From assembly GCA_946220865.1 (NCBI GenBank), contig CAMJYM010000004.1, positions 45,778-109,777 of the forward strand: a stretch of 64,000 bases of DNA, in the 5' to 3' direction. Below, piece after piece: positions 27,863-36,273 of this stretch (positions are counted from its first letter, which is position 1; each line of letters opens with the position of its first letter). Origin of the DNA: an uncultured Clostridia bacterium. Lineage in GTDB: Bacteria > Bacillota > Clostridia > Saccharofermentanales > DTU023. Both the position numbers and the translations under genes were made by a program. Below the pieces are notes generated by a model. It saw nothing but the letters and a program-made list of their open reading frames with translations. It had not been told where the DNA came from and made no database searches.

Positions 27863-28548
27863 AGTGCAACTCCCAAAAGCGCCACGCCGACAAACAGGCT
27901 GATGCCATCTGCGAATTTAAAGCGCATATCATAATAACTGGTTTTTTCTCCTTCATACTCGATACCTTTGGCAATAATTGAAGAGACAAGTGTTTCGCTG
28001 ACATGCAGACACTTATATACCAAAGGAACAAAGTACAGCTCAAAAGTGCGGACGGGATGCAAAAGGGAAGCATGAAAGCCGCGGATTTTCATACCGTTTC
28101 GTATCTCATGCAAGCGCAGGCCAATTTCATCCATAAAACGCAAAGCTGCAATCATGGCTACACTAACGGTGTTGGGCATATGAAGCTTGCGAAAACAGGC
28201 TAAGATTTTCGATGGGCTGGTAAGAATCAATACAATGCCAATATTAAAGATCGGTATGAAGCGGGCAATGAGTGCAAAAAGTCCTATAAAAATGCCTGTG
28301 ACATATCCCAAATCAGCGAAGGCCAAAAAATACATCATGCCATAGGAAACAGAAAAAACAATAATCTGTCTAAGGAAGAGACCTGTCGAGGCATTTAAAG
28401 CAATCAACAACGTCAGAACAAGCACAGCCCAATAGACCGTTTGATTGCCAAAAAAGACCTGGAAGGACACCAGAATCGTAAGCGCGAAGAGCGTAAACGG
28501 ATGCAGCTGTCCTTCCTCCTTTTTCTTTAGCGCTGATTTCTTTATCAT
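27850..28548 (-). CDS. ECF transporter transmembrane protein EcfT
   Basis: 232 aa with five or six membrane spans and the EcfT coupling-helix signature in degenerate form (ALRFMDEIGLRLHEIRNGMKIRG and later HVSETLVSSIIAKGIE). These cytoplasmic helices connect the ATPases to the substrate-binding S component. Its start codon overlaps the stop of the S-component gene, and its own end overlaps the EcfA gene, giving tight coupling. Confidence 0.9.
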   Translation of the reverse strand: MIKKSALKKKEEGQLHPFTLFALTILVSFQVFFGNQTVYWAVLVLTLLIALNASTGLFLRQIIVFSVSYGMMYFLAFADLGYVTGIFIGLFALIARFIPIFNIGIVLILTSPSKILACFRKLHMPNTVSVAMIAALRFMDEIGLRLHEIRNGMKIRGFHASLLHPVRTFELYFVPLVYKCLHVSETLVSSIIAKGIEYEGEKTSYYDMRFKFADGISLFVGVALLGVALWTS

Positions 28549-29129
28549 CAGCTAAGCCTGCTTTGTTTACTATTCTTTTCAAAAAACTTGTTATTGATGA
28601 AAAGCCCGAAGCGGCCGGCGATAAGCTCCAAAACAATGTTTACCAAAACGCAAATCACTATTACATTTCCGGTATAGCTGGCCACCATCATTTGCGCTTG
28701 CTCTAAACTCATGCTGCTGACAAAGCGTGCAATGTTTTCGGCACCCAACAACACAACAAATAGAATCGGATGCATGGCGTAAATAAACATTGATGCGCTG
28801 AAAGCCATGGCAATACGGTTTTTATTGCTGTAATCACCCACAATCAGTTCAGCTATGATACCGGCAACAACACAAATCGGTGTTGCAATCCAATAGCCCA
28901 TTGCAATGTATAAGAGACCGATAATCAGCCAAAAGAGAAACGATGCACCTCGTTTTTGCACCTTGCGTGCCATGATGACATAGACCGGCGCGACAAAGAA
29001 AGCGCCAAATCCTGCGGATACATAAAGTGAAACCACGCCTAAAAGTCCCGTCAGCATACCGATGCCCATAGCCAGAACAAAGCCAATGACTCCAAGCACT
29101 GCAATTTGTACCACATTTTTAAGTTTCAT
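28548..29129 (-). CDS. MptD-type ECF transporter substrate-specificity (S) component
   Basis: 193 aa with about six hydrophobic segments and very few charges inside them, starting MKLKNVVQIAVLGVIGFVLA. The pattern (YIAMGYWIATPICVVAGIIAELIVG, then AMHPILFVVLLG) is that of the MptD family of putative S components, whose ligand is not established. Its place between two ABC half-transporters and EcfT/EcfA suggests the whole cassette handles one ligand; metal chelates are the likeliest by analogy with siderophore-type cassettes, but the sequence does not prove it. Confidence 0.85.
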   Translation of the reverse strand: MKLKNVVQIAVLGVIGFVLAMGIGMLTGLLGVVSLYVSAGFGAFFVAPVYVIMARKVQKRGASFLFWLIIGLLYIAMGYWIATPICVVAGIIAELIVGDYSNKNRIAMAFSASMFIYAMHPILFVVLLGAENIARFVSSMSLEQAQMMVASYTGNVIVICVLVNIVLELIAGRFGLFINNKFFEKNSKQSRLS

Positions 29130-29150
29130 AAAATCCTCCTTAAATGATTT

Positions 29151-30881
29151 TTATATCTTCCAAGACTCAGCCGTTTTCCGAGCCTGAAGGAACCTGGAAT
29201 AAATACCGTCTTTGGCGGCAAGTTCGTTATGTGTGCCACTCGCCACTACTTTGCCTTCATCAATCACTAAAATTTGATCGGCGTTTTCAACTGTTTTCAA
29301 GCGATGAGCAATCATAATGATGGTTTTATCTTTCATTAAACTGTTCATAGCCTGCTGAAGCTTATCTTCGTTTTCCGGATCGACATTGGCTGTTGCTTCA
29401 TCGAATATGATGATGGGCGCATCTTTGAGGATGGCTCTTGCAATAGAGATACGCTGTTTTTCACCACCAGAAAGAGATGCACCGCCTTCTCCGATTACCG
29501 TTTTATAGCCTTCCGGCAGACTCATGATAAAATCATGGCAAGCTGCTTTTTGAGCAGCTTGAACGACTTCTTCATGCGTGGCATTCATGTTTCCAAATTT
29601 GATATTGTTTTCAATGGTGTCTTGGAACAAATAGACGCTTTGGAACACCATAGAAATCTGATCCATCAAAGAGGTCAACGTATAGTCCCGAATATCATGT
29701 CCTCCAATTTTGATGCTTCCTGCATTGACATCCCAGAAACGGGCAATTAAATTACAAACCGTTGTTTTCCCGGATCCAGAAGGGCCTACGATGGCCGTGG
29801 TTGTTTTTGCCGGAACGGTAAAGCTTACATCATGCAAAATTTCTTTGCTTCCATACGAAAAGTCAATATTTGCTACCTTTATGGAGGCTTTTTTCGGACG
29901 GATGTCTTCACCATGAATATCCATAACCGGCATCTGTTTTAGGTTTTCTACCTGATCAATAGAACTGGATACCACACGCAAAACAGCCATAGATGAACCG
30001 GCGGAATCAATCTGGGCAAAAATCATAAAGGAAATAATAACGGACATCAGAGCATTTTCCGGAAGCATAGTTCCTTGCACGTAAAGGTAAATAGCTACAA
30101 CGATAATCAAAATGCTAAAGAGCTTTAGCACAAAATCCTGGGCCATATTGTAAGGCGTAAACATTTTTTCAATAGCAAGGTTGGTCTTCTTGTTACGACG
30201 AATTGCCGCATGAACCTTTTTATCACCTTTCCCTGTCAGATTAAAGGATTTAATAATGGACATTCCCTTAATCTGTTCAAGGACGGCTTCCACCAGTTCT
30301 GCTTGCGCTTCTTGGCGTTTCGGTGCAAGATGTGCCGTCTTTTTCTCCATCGCCGAGGTAACCCACAAATAAATCAGTGTACCGACAATAACGATGAGAC
30401 CGATACGCCAATCCCAGATCAAGGTTATTAAAGTAAACACAAAAGCATTGAGAAAGCCCCCCATGATATTGATCAGCACAACCGGAGCTGTGTTTTCTAC
30501 ATCACCGAGAACCGTAGTAAGCGTTCCTACAATATTGCCGGTGTTTGCTTCATCAAAATAGCCCATAGGCACGGTCTTCATTTTGTTTGCGACCGCAAGT
30601 CTCTGCCGAGCCACCATGAAGTAGCCGGCATGCGTTTGCTCGAGCTGAGCAAAGTAGTTGGTAAGAGCACGTCCGAAGATGCTGATAAGGAAAAAAAGGA
30701 GTGCCAAAAGAGCAGGGTTTATGCCGATATCTTTTCCAAGCATCCCTAAGATGACAAAGTAAACAGCACCAATTTGAAACATATAGAAAATGGCAAAAAG
30801 AAAGGAAACGGCGATGGACTTTCTAATATTGCCCTGTTCCTCTCCGGCAAAACGTCCTATTTTTTTCAGTGCGTTCAACAT
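29151..30881 (-). CDS. ABC transporter half-subunit (membrane + ATPase domains)
   Basis: 576 aa. Residues about 20-310 hold six membrane helices of the type I exporter fold; residues about 335-560 the ATPase with Walker A GPSGSGKTTVCNL, signature LSGGEKQRISIARA, Walker B APIIIFDEATANVD and H-loop MIAHRL. It is separated by one base from the partner gene upstream, so the two form a heterodimer. Related pairs next to ECF genes (YbtP/YbtQ-like) can be importers despite the exporter fold, so direction is open. Confidence 0.9.
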   Translation of the reverse strand: MLNALKKIGRFAGEEQGNIRKSIAVSFLFAIFYMFQIGAVYFVILGMLGKDIGINPALLALLFFLISIFGRALTNYFAQLEQTHAGYFMVARQRLAVANKMKTVPMGYFDEANTGNIVGTLTTVLGDVENTAPVVLINIMGGFLNAFVFTLITLIWDWRIGLIVIVGTLIYLWVTSAMEKKTAHLAPKRQEAQAELVEAVLEQIKGMSIIKSFNLTGKGDKKVHAAIRRNKKTNLAIEKMFTPYNMAQDFVLKLFSILIIVVAIYLYVQGTMLPENALMSVIISFMIFAQIDSAGSSMAVLRVVSSSIDQVENLKQMPVMDIHGEDIRPKKASIKVANIDFSYGSKEILHDVSFTVPAKTTTAIVGPSGSGKTTVCNLIARFWDVNAGSIKIGGHDIRDYTLTSLMDQISMVFQSVYLFQDTIENNIKFGNMNATHEEVVQAAQKAACHDFIMSLPEGYKTVIGEGGASLSGGEKQRISIARAILKDAPIIIFDEATANVDPENEDKLQQAMNSLMKDKTIIMIAHRLKTVENADQILVIDEGKVVASGTHNELAAKDGIYSRFLQARKTAESWKI

Positions 30882-30882
30882 G

Positions 30883-32628
30883 TTATTTGCCTCCTTTCGC
30901 GCCTACATGAGCAAGCCACATACTTTGATAGAGCTTTGACTTTTCAAGCAGCTCTTGATGTGTGCCATGATTTTCGATTTTTCCTTCTTCTATGACGAAG
31001 ATTTGATCGGCTCCCGTGATGGTGGAAAGTCTATGAGCGATTGCGATAACGGTCTTCCCCGCAACAAGTTGTCCCAGTGCTTGCTGCATCAGCACTTCAT
31101 TCTCGGGATCAATGTATGCTGTTGCTTCGTCGAAAATGACAATCGGGGCATCTTTAAGCATGGCGCGCGCAATAGAAATCCGCTGACGCTCACCTCCGGA
31201 AAGATGAGTGCCTCCTTCTCCTGCAATCGTGTCATAACCGTTTTCCAGATTCTCAATAAAGTCATGACAGCCCGAGAGCTTCGCAATGTGCTCCACGTCT
31301 TCATCCGTAGCACTCAAGCAACCCATGCGAATGTTGTTGCGAATGCTTTCGTTAAAGAGAAAATTATCCTGAGATACAAAGGAAACGCTGTTATAGAGTT
31401 GTTCTAAGGGAACCTTTTTCGCATTGATGCCACCGATAGCGATGCTTCCTTTTTCCACATCCCAATAGCCGGCTATCAGTTTTGCTAAGGTCGATTTGCC
31501 GCCGCCGGATGGACCTACAAATGCATTAAAGCTCCCGTCTTTTATGCTTAAAGAAACATCATGAATAATTTCTTTGGCATCTTCACCGGATTCATAGGAA
31601 AAAGAAACATGATCGAGAACAATGTCGTGTTTGTTGAACGATATCGGGTGTTTTTCATGCTGCTGCTCTTCGGCAGCTAAGAGCGCATCAATCTGACCGA
31701 CAACCGTTCCCACCCGAGCCAAACTGTCCACAAAATTCATGGCAGCCATCAAAAGGCCCGAAAGGGAGAAAGAGAGGATCACCGTCGTCAAAAATGTGCC
31801 TCCGTCCAAATTTCCACTTTGATAAAAAAGATATCCTGCCGGCAAAACAGCAAGCAGCGTTGTAGGAAGTATCGATTTAGACAGCGACATTAAGAACTGA
31901 ACGCTTTTCATCCAGTCGTAGTAGTATTGGGCATTTGCGAGAATTTTCTCGGAAAACTTGTGATAGCTGCTCTCTCCTTGATTGAAAGCTTTAATAACTT
32001 CAATGCCTCCGGCATATTCCGCAATAGCGGCATTCATCTGAGCGCCAACCTGGACCGAGCCGGCATATTGCTTGCCGTAGCTTTTCATAATGATACTCAT
32101 AAAAAACATTCCGATCGGGATGGATACCAAAGATAACAGTGCCATGCGCCAGTCTAGTACAATGAGATAAATCAAAATACAGAGCGGCCCCACCATATTT
32201 GCCGTCATTTCCGGAATAAGATGAGCAACCGGACGCTCCAAACTTTCCACCTGATCTACAATGAGCTGCTTCCATTCACCGCTGGGTGTCGCTGTTACTT
32301 TCCCCAGCGAGAGTTTTGGAAGCTTGTGCAGCATTTTTTCGCGCAGTTCCTGTAAAAGTTCAAAAGTGGCTTTATGGGAAACGGAAAGCGACAGTGAATA
32401 TAGAACGGATTTCACGGCATAGCCTAAAAGCCCGACAACGCAGGCTTTCATATAAGCACTGAAGTCTGTCACACCATTAAATAAGTTTGTCAGAACCTGT
32501 CCCGCAGCCACGTAGGGAACGATACCACCTAAAACTCCAAGTACCGCAAGACTCACAGAGAGTTTTAGTCCGGCGTGCTGACTGGCAGCCAGTTCCCACA
32601 GACACTTTATGGGACTTTGTTTTTTCAC
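30883..32628 (-). CDS. ABC transporter half-subunit, partner of the next gene
   Basis: 581 aa with the same layout: membrane domain (about 20-315), then ATPase with GPSGGGKSTLAKL, LSGGERQRISIARAM, APIVIFDEATAYID and AIAHRLST. Both ATPase sites in the pair appear catalytically intact. It is the first transport gene after tetR, starting 74 nt from it and under a promoter that has a TetR-type operator between its -35 and -10 boxes. The substrate is unknown. Confidence 0.9.
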   Translation of the reverse strand: MKKQSPIKCLWELAASQHAGLKLSVSLAVLGVLGGIVPYVAAGQVLTNLFNGVTDFSAYMKACVVGLLGYAVKSVLYSLSLSVSHKATFELLQELREKMLHKLPKLSLGKVTATPSGEWKQLIVDQVESLERPVAHLIPEMTANMVGPLCILIYLIVLDWRMALLSLVSIPIGMFFMSIIMKSYGKQYAGSVQVGAQMNAAIAEYAGGIEVIKAFNQGESSYHKFSEKILANAQYYYDWMKSVQFLMSLSKSILPTTLLAVLPAGYLFYQSGNLDGGTFLTTVILSFSLSGLLMAAMNFVDSLARVGTVVGQIDALLAAEEQQHEKHPISFNKHDIVLDHVSFSYESGEDAKEIIHDVSLSIKDGSFNAFVGPSGGGKSTLAKLIAGYWDVEKGSIAIGGINAKKVPLEQLYNSVSFVSQDNFLFNESIRNNIRMGCLSATDEDVEHIAKLSGCHDFIENLENGYDTIAGEGGTHLSGGERQRISIARAMLKDAPIVIFDEATAYIDPENEVLMQQALGQLVAGKTVIAIAHRLSTITGADQIFVIEEGKIENHGTHQELLEKSKLYQSMWLAHVGAKGGK

Positions 32629-32650
32629 GTTTTTACCTCCTCACGATCAC

Positions 32651-32681
32651 ATATAAAGCAAATTAGATAACTAAGTCATCT
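32651..32681 (-). promoter_or_regulatory. Promoter and second TetR-type operator before the ABC genes
   Basis: Minus strand: ATGACT (32679-32674), 17-base spacer, TTATAT (32656-32651). A degenerate copy of the tetR operator, TAGATAAC-taa-GTcATCT (32664-32681), fills the spacer, so bound repressor would block RNA polymerase directly. Confidence 0.6.
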
Positions 32682-32702
32682 CTTGGATAAAAAAATATAG
32701 AG

Positions 32703-33341
32703 CTACGGGCTGCGGTACTTTTCCCAACCCGCATTGAAAAAATTAGACATCGTCTTTGCCATACTGAGAAGCTGTTCTTTATCGGATGCGTGTACAACGA
32801 GTTCAGAGATGGCGTTGAAAAATGCATGATTGATGATATGGACACTTTGCTTGGTCATAATGGAATCCGCGTTTTCTTTCCCATGGATCATCTCTAAAAT
32901 CGACCAGTCATTACGATCCTCAATTTCGATGAGTTTATCTAAGAAATGCTCATACTTTGTGCCATAGGATTTAAAAATAAGAAGCTCAAAGATATCTTTA
33001 TGTGCATAGAAAAACTCAACACTTTTAAGCGTCCCTTCTTGTTTGAGTTCAAGAACTTTTAAGATTTTTTCTTTGGGAACGGGAAACTCCGTGCCGTAGG
33101 TGGAAAAACTTTCTTTTTCGTAGTAGTTATAAATTTCATTGATCTTATCTGCTAAAGGCTCTACCAACTTTGCAAACAAATCTTCCTTATCTGTAAAATG
33201 CTTATAGAAAGCTCCTGTTGTCATGCCAGCTGATTTACAAATTCTTCTCATATTTGCTTTTTCATAGCCTTCCTCCAAGAAGGCATCCAGACCACTTTTT
33301 AGTATGTTGGCATGAGTTTCTTCAAAATTACCTGTAGTCAT
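32703..33341 (-). CDS. TetR/AcrR-family transcriptional repressor
   Basis: 212 aa. The N-terminal HTH reads ILKSGLDAFLEEGYEKANMRRI followed by CKSAGMTTGAFYKHFTDKEDLF, the classic TetR recognition helix with YKHF. The C-terminal ligand domain is unlike named members. The ATG at 33341 has GGGAGG four bases upstream; an ATG at 33356 is less well placed. It is the first gene of the transport cassette and very probably represses both itself and the ABC genes through the matching palindromes at 33368-33392 and 32664-32681. Confidence 0.93.
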   Translation of the reverse strand: MTTGNFEETHANILKSGLDAFLEEGYEKANMRRICKSAGMTTGAFYKHFTDKEDLFAKLVEPLADKINEIYNYYEKESFSTYGTEFPVPKEKILKVLELKQEGTLKSVEFFYAHKDIFELLIFKSYGTKYEHFLDKLIEIEDRNDWSILEMIHGKENADSIMTKQSVHIINHAFFNAISELVVHASDKEQLLSMAKTMSNFFNAGWEKYRSP

Positions 33342-33367
33342 AGATCCTCCCATCAAAAATAGTTCTT

Positions 33368-33392
33368 GTTTAGATAACTAAGTTATCTAAAC
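33368..33392. promoter_or_regulatory. Perfect palindromic operator of the TetR regulator
   Basis: GTTTAGATAAC (33368-33378) and GTTATCTAAAC (33382-33392) are perfect 11-base inverted arms around TAA. The site lies directly downstream of the tetR -10 box, across the transcription start, which is a standard autorepression position. A degenerate copy precedes the ABC genes. Confidence 0.8.
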
Positions 33393-33420
33393 ATTACACC
33401 CAGCTGTTGCTATCTGTCAA
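33393..33420 (-). promoter_or_regulatory. Promoter of tetR
   Basis: Minus strand: TTGACA (33420-33415), 16-base spacer, TGTAAT (33398-33393), immediately followed by the palindromic operator. Confidence 0.7.
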
Positions 33421-33503
33421 GAGAAATATTTTTACGTCAATAATTATGACCAGAAGAAGGCCTGGTTTTATATGATCGTGATGCTATTTGTCCTATCGAA
33501 TTG

Positions 33504-33560
33504 TTTTCGTGCCCCCCCCATACCTATTTTTCGTACCCCTGAGTATGAGTTTCGTACCCT
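33504..33560. repeat. Three TTTCGTRCCC units, possible insertion-sequence end
   Basis: TTTCGTGCCC, TTTCGTACCC and TTTCGTACCC occur with TCGT at 33507, 33531 and 33552 (24 and 21 bases apart), just downstream of the FHA-SEDS gene at the border of the accessory block. Several spaced copies of one short motif near an end are typical of IS21-type elements, but no transposase is present. At the other border, AGGGTACAAAC at 16053-16063 is a near-inverse of the last unit. Confidence 0.4.
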
Positions 33561-33610
33561 AAGCGGCTGTGCCGTTAAAATGTATCAAATATGGCGTTTT
33601 GTTCTCTTAT

Positions 33611-35410
33611 TCACTGTGATTTATATCTTTCCTCTTCACGACGATTTCCAAGCCCCAGTAAGATACCAGCAAGGATCCATTTTGCCATCATGGATGAGCC
33701 CCCTCGGGAAATGAACGGCAAAGTCGCTCCAGTTAAGGGGATGAGGCCACTGCAGCCACCGATAACCACAGCAGCTTCGACAAAAAAAGCACTGGAAACA
33801 GCTAAAATCAGTCCACAGCTGAAGCCATCACGAATTCTTGTCACTGCATAAGCTGCGCGCAGCCAGATCACAACAAAAGCCACGACAAGTGCAATGCCGG
33901 AAAGGAGTCCTAATTCTTCACATAAGAAAGAGAAAATCATATCCGAGGAAGCCAGAGGGATGGCTCGGGGTTCTGCACGTCCAAGGCCAAGACCAAATAG
34001 CCCTCCCTGAGCCATCGCCTGGAGTCCGCGAATAATCTGATCATTTTGAGCGTTGACCTCAGTCCAAAGGGTCAGCCATCCATGAATGCGGCTGCGCACG
34101 TAAGGCAGAACTCTGTAAGCCAGAGTAAAAATGCCAATCCCTCCAGAGAGAATGATGGCTGTTTTGATGTACTCCGAAGTCATGACTGTAAAAACCAGCA
34201 GGGTAACAGGAAGAAGCAGCATCATGGAGCCAAGATCAGGCATCCAGAGCATGAGCATAAAATTAACACCAGCCCATAGAGCGAAAAGCCACTGGTGTCT
34301 CAGCGGCGGCCGAATCATAAAAAACCATGCCAGCACGATCAGGTAGGAAATCTTTGCAAATTCTGTAAGCTGTAGTGAAAATCCACCTGGTAAGACAAGC
34401 CAGAGCCTGGCTCCTGTGCCCGCTGTATCGCTGCCCAAAAAGCGGGTAAAGAGGTACAAAGCGGGTGTCAGAATGACGCAGACGGGAGCCATTTTTTCCA
34501 GAAAATGGGTACGTGAAATCAAGCTGATCAGCAGAGGCATCAGCACCAGACCCATAAAGTAAAAAATCACGACTTTGATAAGGTCTGACTGTAGAAAGCG
34601 AAGCCAGCGATCCATCGGCCAATCCATCGGTTTCGTTCTATTCAGAAGCGAGAGCCGCATCTGTAAAAGAAGGCCCAGACCGGAAAGCAGAGCCAAAACG
34701 TCATAAATGTGAAGATCAAAGTGTTCAAACAGGCGAGACCAGATCTGGCCAAATATAAGAAGCAGAATATAATAAGTGCCTCCGAAGGCAGCGGCCATCA
34801 TTTTAAGGGAAGCGTGTTCTCCCGGCAGAAGCAATAAAAGCTGGGCGTAAAGAAGCAGATAAAAAAAGGAGAAGCAAAGCCAAGCACCCCTTGAGCCACG
34901 GGCATCTTCCTCAAAAAGCTCCTGTTCACGTGTCCAGGTTGCCTCAAAGTCCACACCCAATTCCTCTGCCGAGCTTCGCTCATCAATAAAAGTGAACACG
35001 CATCCCGGAAGACTGATGCGGTCTTCATGTTTTAAAAGATGCTTCCCTCCAATCTTCTGGCCGTTGACACGAACATCCGCATCACCAGAAATTCTGGAGA
35101 TATACCAACGTCGATTAAAGAGATAAATCTGGGCATGATGGCGCAAAATATAGCGACCATTGAGGCGAATATCTGAAGAAAGAGCCCGGCCCAGGCTACT
35201 AGTATGGAAAAGTGGGAAACTCTGTACCCTCTCCCCGCTTTCATCCGACGCGATCAGAAAAAATCCCTTCACCGGAGTGGACTGATGCCGAAAACGCACA
35301 CGTAAAGAAGAAGCCGCCCTGAAAAAAAGAATCAAAGCGGCCGCAAGAAAGAAGATGGCCGCTGGATAGCGGCCAAGATATGCCAGATAGTCAAGCAGAT
35401 CTGAGAACAA
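33611..35410 (-). CDS. FHA domain-SEDS (FtsW/RodA/SpoVE) fusion protein
   Basis: 599 aa. One membrane span (about 13-32) precedes an FHA domain (about 48-140) with LGRALSSDIRLNGRYILRHH and DVRVNGQKI, which would bind phosphothreonine. Then come about ten membrane spans of a SEDS peptidoglycan polymerase, including WMPDLGSMMLL, RIHGWLTLW, GGLFGLGLGRAE and FSFLCEELGLL near the C-terminus. It would pair with a class B PBP, here 17.8 kb away. The start is uncertain: the frame opens at a TTG at 35410 without a clear ribosome site, 11 nt after the DUF1858 gene, so coupling is possible. Confidence 0.9.
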   Translation of the reverse strand: MFSDLLDYLAYLGRYPAAIFFLAAALILFFRAASSLRVRFRHQSTPVKGFFLIASDESGERVQSFPLFHTSSLGRALSSDIRLNGRYILRHHAQIYLFNRRWYISRISGDADVRVNGQKIGGKHLLKHEDRISLPGCVFTFIDERSSAEELGVDFEATWTREQELFEEDARGSRGAWLCFSFFYLLLYAQLLLLLPGEHASLKMMAAAFGGTYYILLLIFGQIWSRLFEHFDLHIYDVLALLSGLGLLLQMRLSLLNRTKPMDWPMDRWLRFLQSDLIKVVIFYFMGLVLMPLLISLISRTHFLEKMAPVCVILTPALYLFTRFLGSDTAGTGARLWLVLPGGFSLQLTEFAKISYLIVLAWFFMIRPPLRHQWLFALWAGVNFMLMLWMPDLGSMMLLLPVTLLVFTVMTSEYIKTAIILSGGIGIFTLAYRVLPYVRSRIHGWLTLWTEVNAQNDQIIRGLQAMAQGGLFGLGLGRAEPRAIPLASSDMIFSFLCEELGLLSGIALVVAFVVIWLRAAYAVTRIRDGFSCGLILAVSSAFFVEAAVVIGGCSGLIPLTGATLPFISRGGSSMMAKWILAGILLGLGNRREEERYKSQ

Positions 35411-35421
35411 TTTTAAGGGAT

Positions 35422-35637
35422 CTATGCCTGCTCAGGTGCCACGGCTTCGTCCGCCTTATTCAGGTCAGAAATCAGGGAATCACAGTCGATTCCATGTGCC
35501 ATACAGGCTTGTTCAATCGTTTCTCCGTGAGAAAGTACGCAGCCCAGGCAAAAGAGACCGTGCTGATAAAAGACAGGAACCAGGTTCTCATTGTGGCTCA
35601 GGACTTCAGCAACATTCATATCTTTAGTAATGTTCAT
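35422..35637 (-). CDS. DUF1858-family small protein
   Basis: 71 aa starting MNITKDMNVAEVLSHNENLVPVF and containing FCLGC, the CxxC typical of this family (a 'hydrid-cluster-associated' disulphide-type domain of unknown role). The ATG at 35637 has GGAGG five bases upstream. It sits directly before the FHA-SEDS gene on the same strand and opposite the HU gene. Confidence 0.85.
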   Translation of the reverse strand: MNITKDMNVAEVLSHNENLVPVFYQHGLFCLGCVLSHGETIEQACMAHGIDCDSLISDLNKADEAVAPEQA

Positions 35638-35832
35638 AATAACCTCCGCTATGTGCCCGTAGCACAAAATCATATTGAATCCAGGACAGCAGATGAAAAA
35701 ACTACGATCCTTCTACTGTCACCATTGGAAACTTTCTTACTCGTGTAGTGTAAACGAAAAGAGGCTGAGGCGCAAACCTCATCCTGAATTAAGCAAACTC
35801 GTAACAAAAAACAGCTAAAAGCCTGAAAACCC

Positions 35833-35862
35833 TTGACATTGTGGCTTTTGTCGTTTAATAAT
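35833..35862 (+). promoter_or_regulatory. Promoter of the HU gene
   Basis: TTGACA (35833-35838), 18-base spacer and AATAAT (35857-35862), about 25 bases before the AGGAGG of the gene. Confidence 0.7.
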
Positions 35863-35893
35863 ACAGCAGAAGATGTCCAAAGGAGGCACCCAT

Positions 35894-36169
35894 ATGAATA
35901 AAACCGAACTAATCGCCGCAGTTGCTGAAGATACTCAGCTCAGCAAAAAGGACAGTGAAAAAGCCATCAACGCTGTTCTCGAAAATATCGCAAAAGCGAT
36001 GACCAAAGGCGAAAAAGTCGTTCTCGTCGGCTTTGGCACTTTTGAAGTCCGTGAACGCGCTGCCCGTATTGGCCGCAACCCCAGTACCAAAAAAGAGATC
36101 AAGATCCCCGCTTCCAAAGCTCCTGCTTTCAAAGCCGGTAAAGGTCTCAAAGAGAGAGTCAATGCCTGA
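35894..36169 (+). CDS. hup: HU-family nucleoid DNA-binding protein
   Basis: 91 aa, beginning [22 protein letters not shown] and with the DNA-clasp arm [41 protein letters not shown]. It bends and compacts DNA as a dimer. AGGAGG is seven bases before the ATG at 35894. It is a single-gene unit with its own promoter and a strong terminator, and its regular codon use suggests high expression. Confidence 0.97.
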   Translation: MNKTELIAAVAEDTQLSKKDSEKAINAVLENIAKAMTKGEKVVLVGFGTFEVRERAARIGRNPSTKKEIKIPASKAPAFKAGKGLKERVNA

Positions 36170-36189
36170 TCTGTGTTGTCTCAGATAAA

Positions 36190-36224
36190 AAAAGGCTGTC
36201 CTTGCGGACAGCCTTTTTATTTTC
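36190..36224. terminator. Bidirectional intrinsic terminator between hup and the Spo0A-C-like gene
   Basis: AGGCTGTCC (36193-36201), loop TTGC, GGACAGCCT (36206-36214) then TTTTATTTT; the other strand has seven T's after the hairpin. It ends both convergent genes. Confidence 0.9.
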
Positions 36225-36273
36225 AGAAAATTCCTACCGTATCTTTTACTGCAAATGTTTTTTCTACTACAAG

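Noticed and set aside
15859..33630. Possible direct repeats flanking the accessory block (GTGATCCATATATTTG at 15859 and GTGATTTATATCTTTC at 33615).
   Set aside because: Only 12 of 16 A+T-rich bases agree, and the right copy lies inside the coding end of the SEDS gene, so chance is likely.
33472..33714. A plus-strand frame of 80 codons crossing the border of the accessory block.
   Set aside because: No ribosome site, unusual composition across the repeat patch, and it runs antisense into the SEDS gene.
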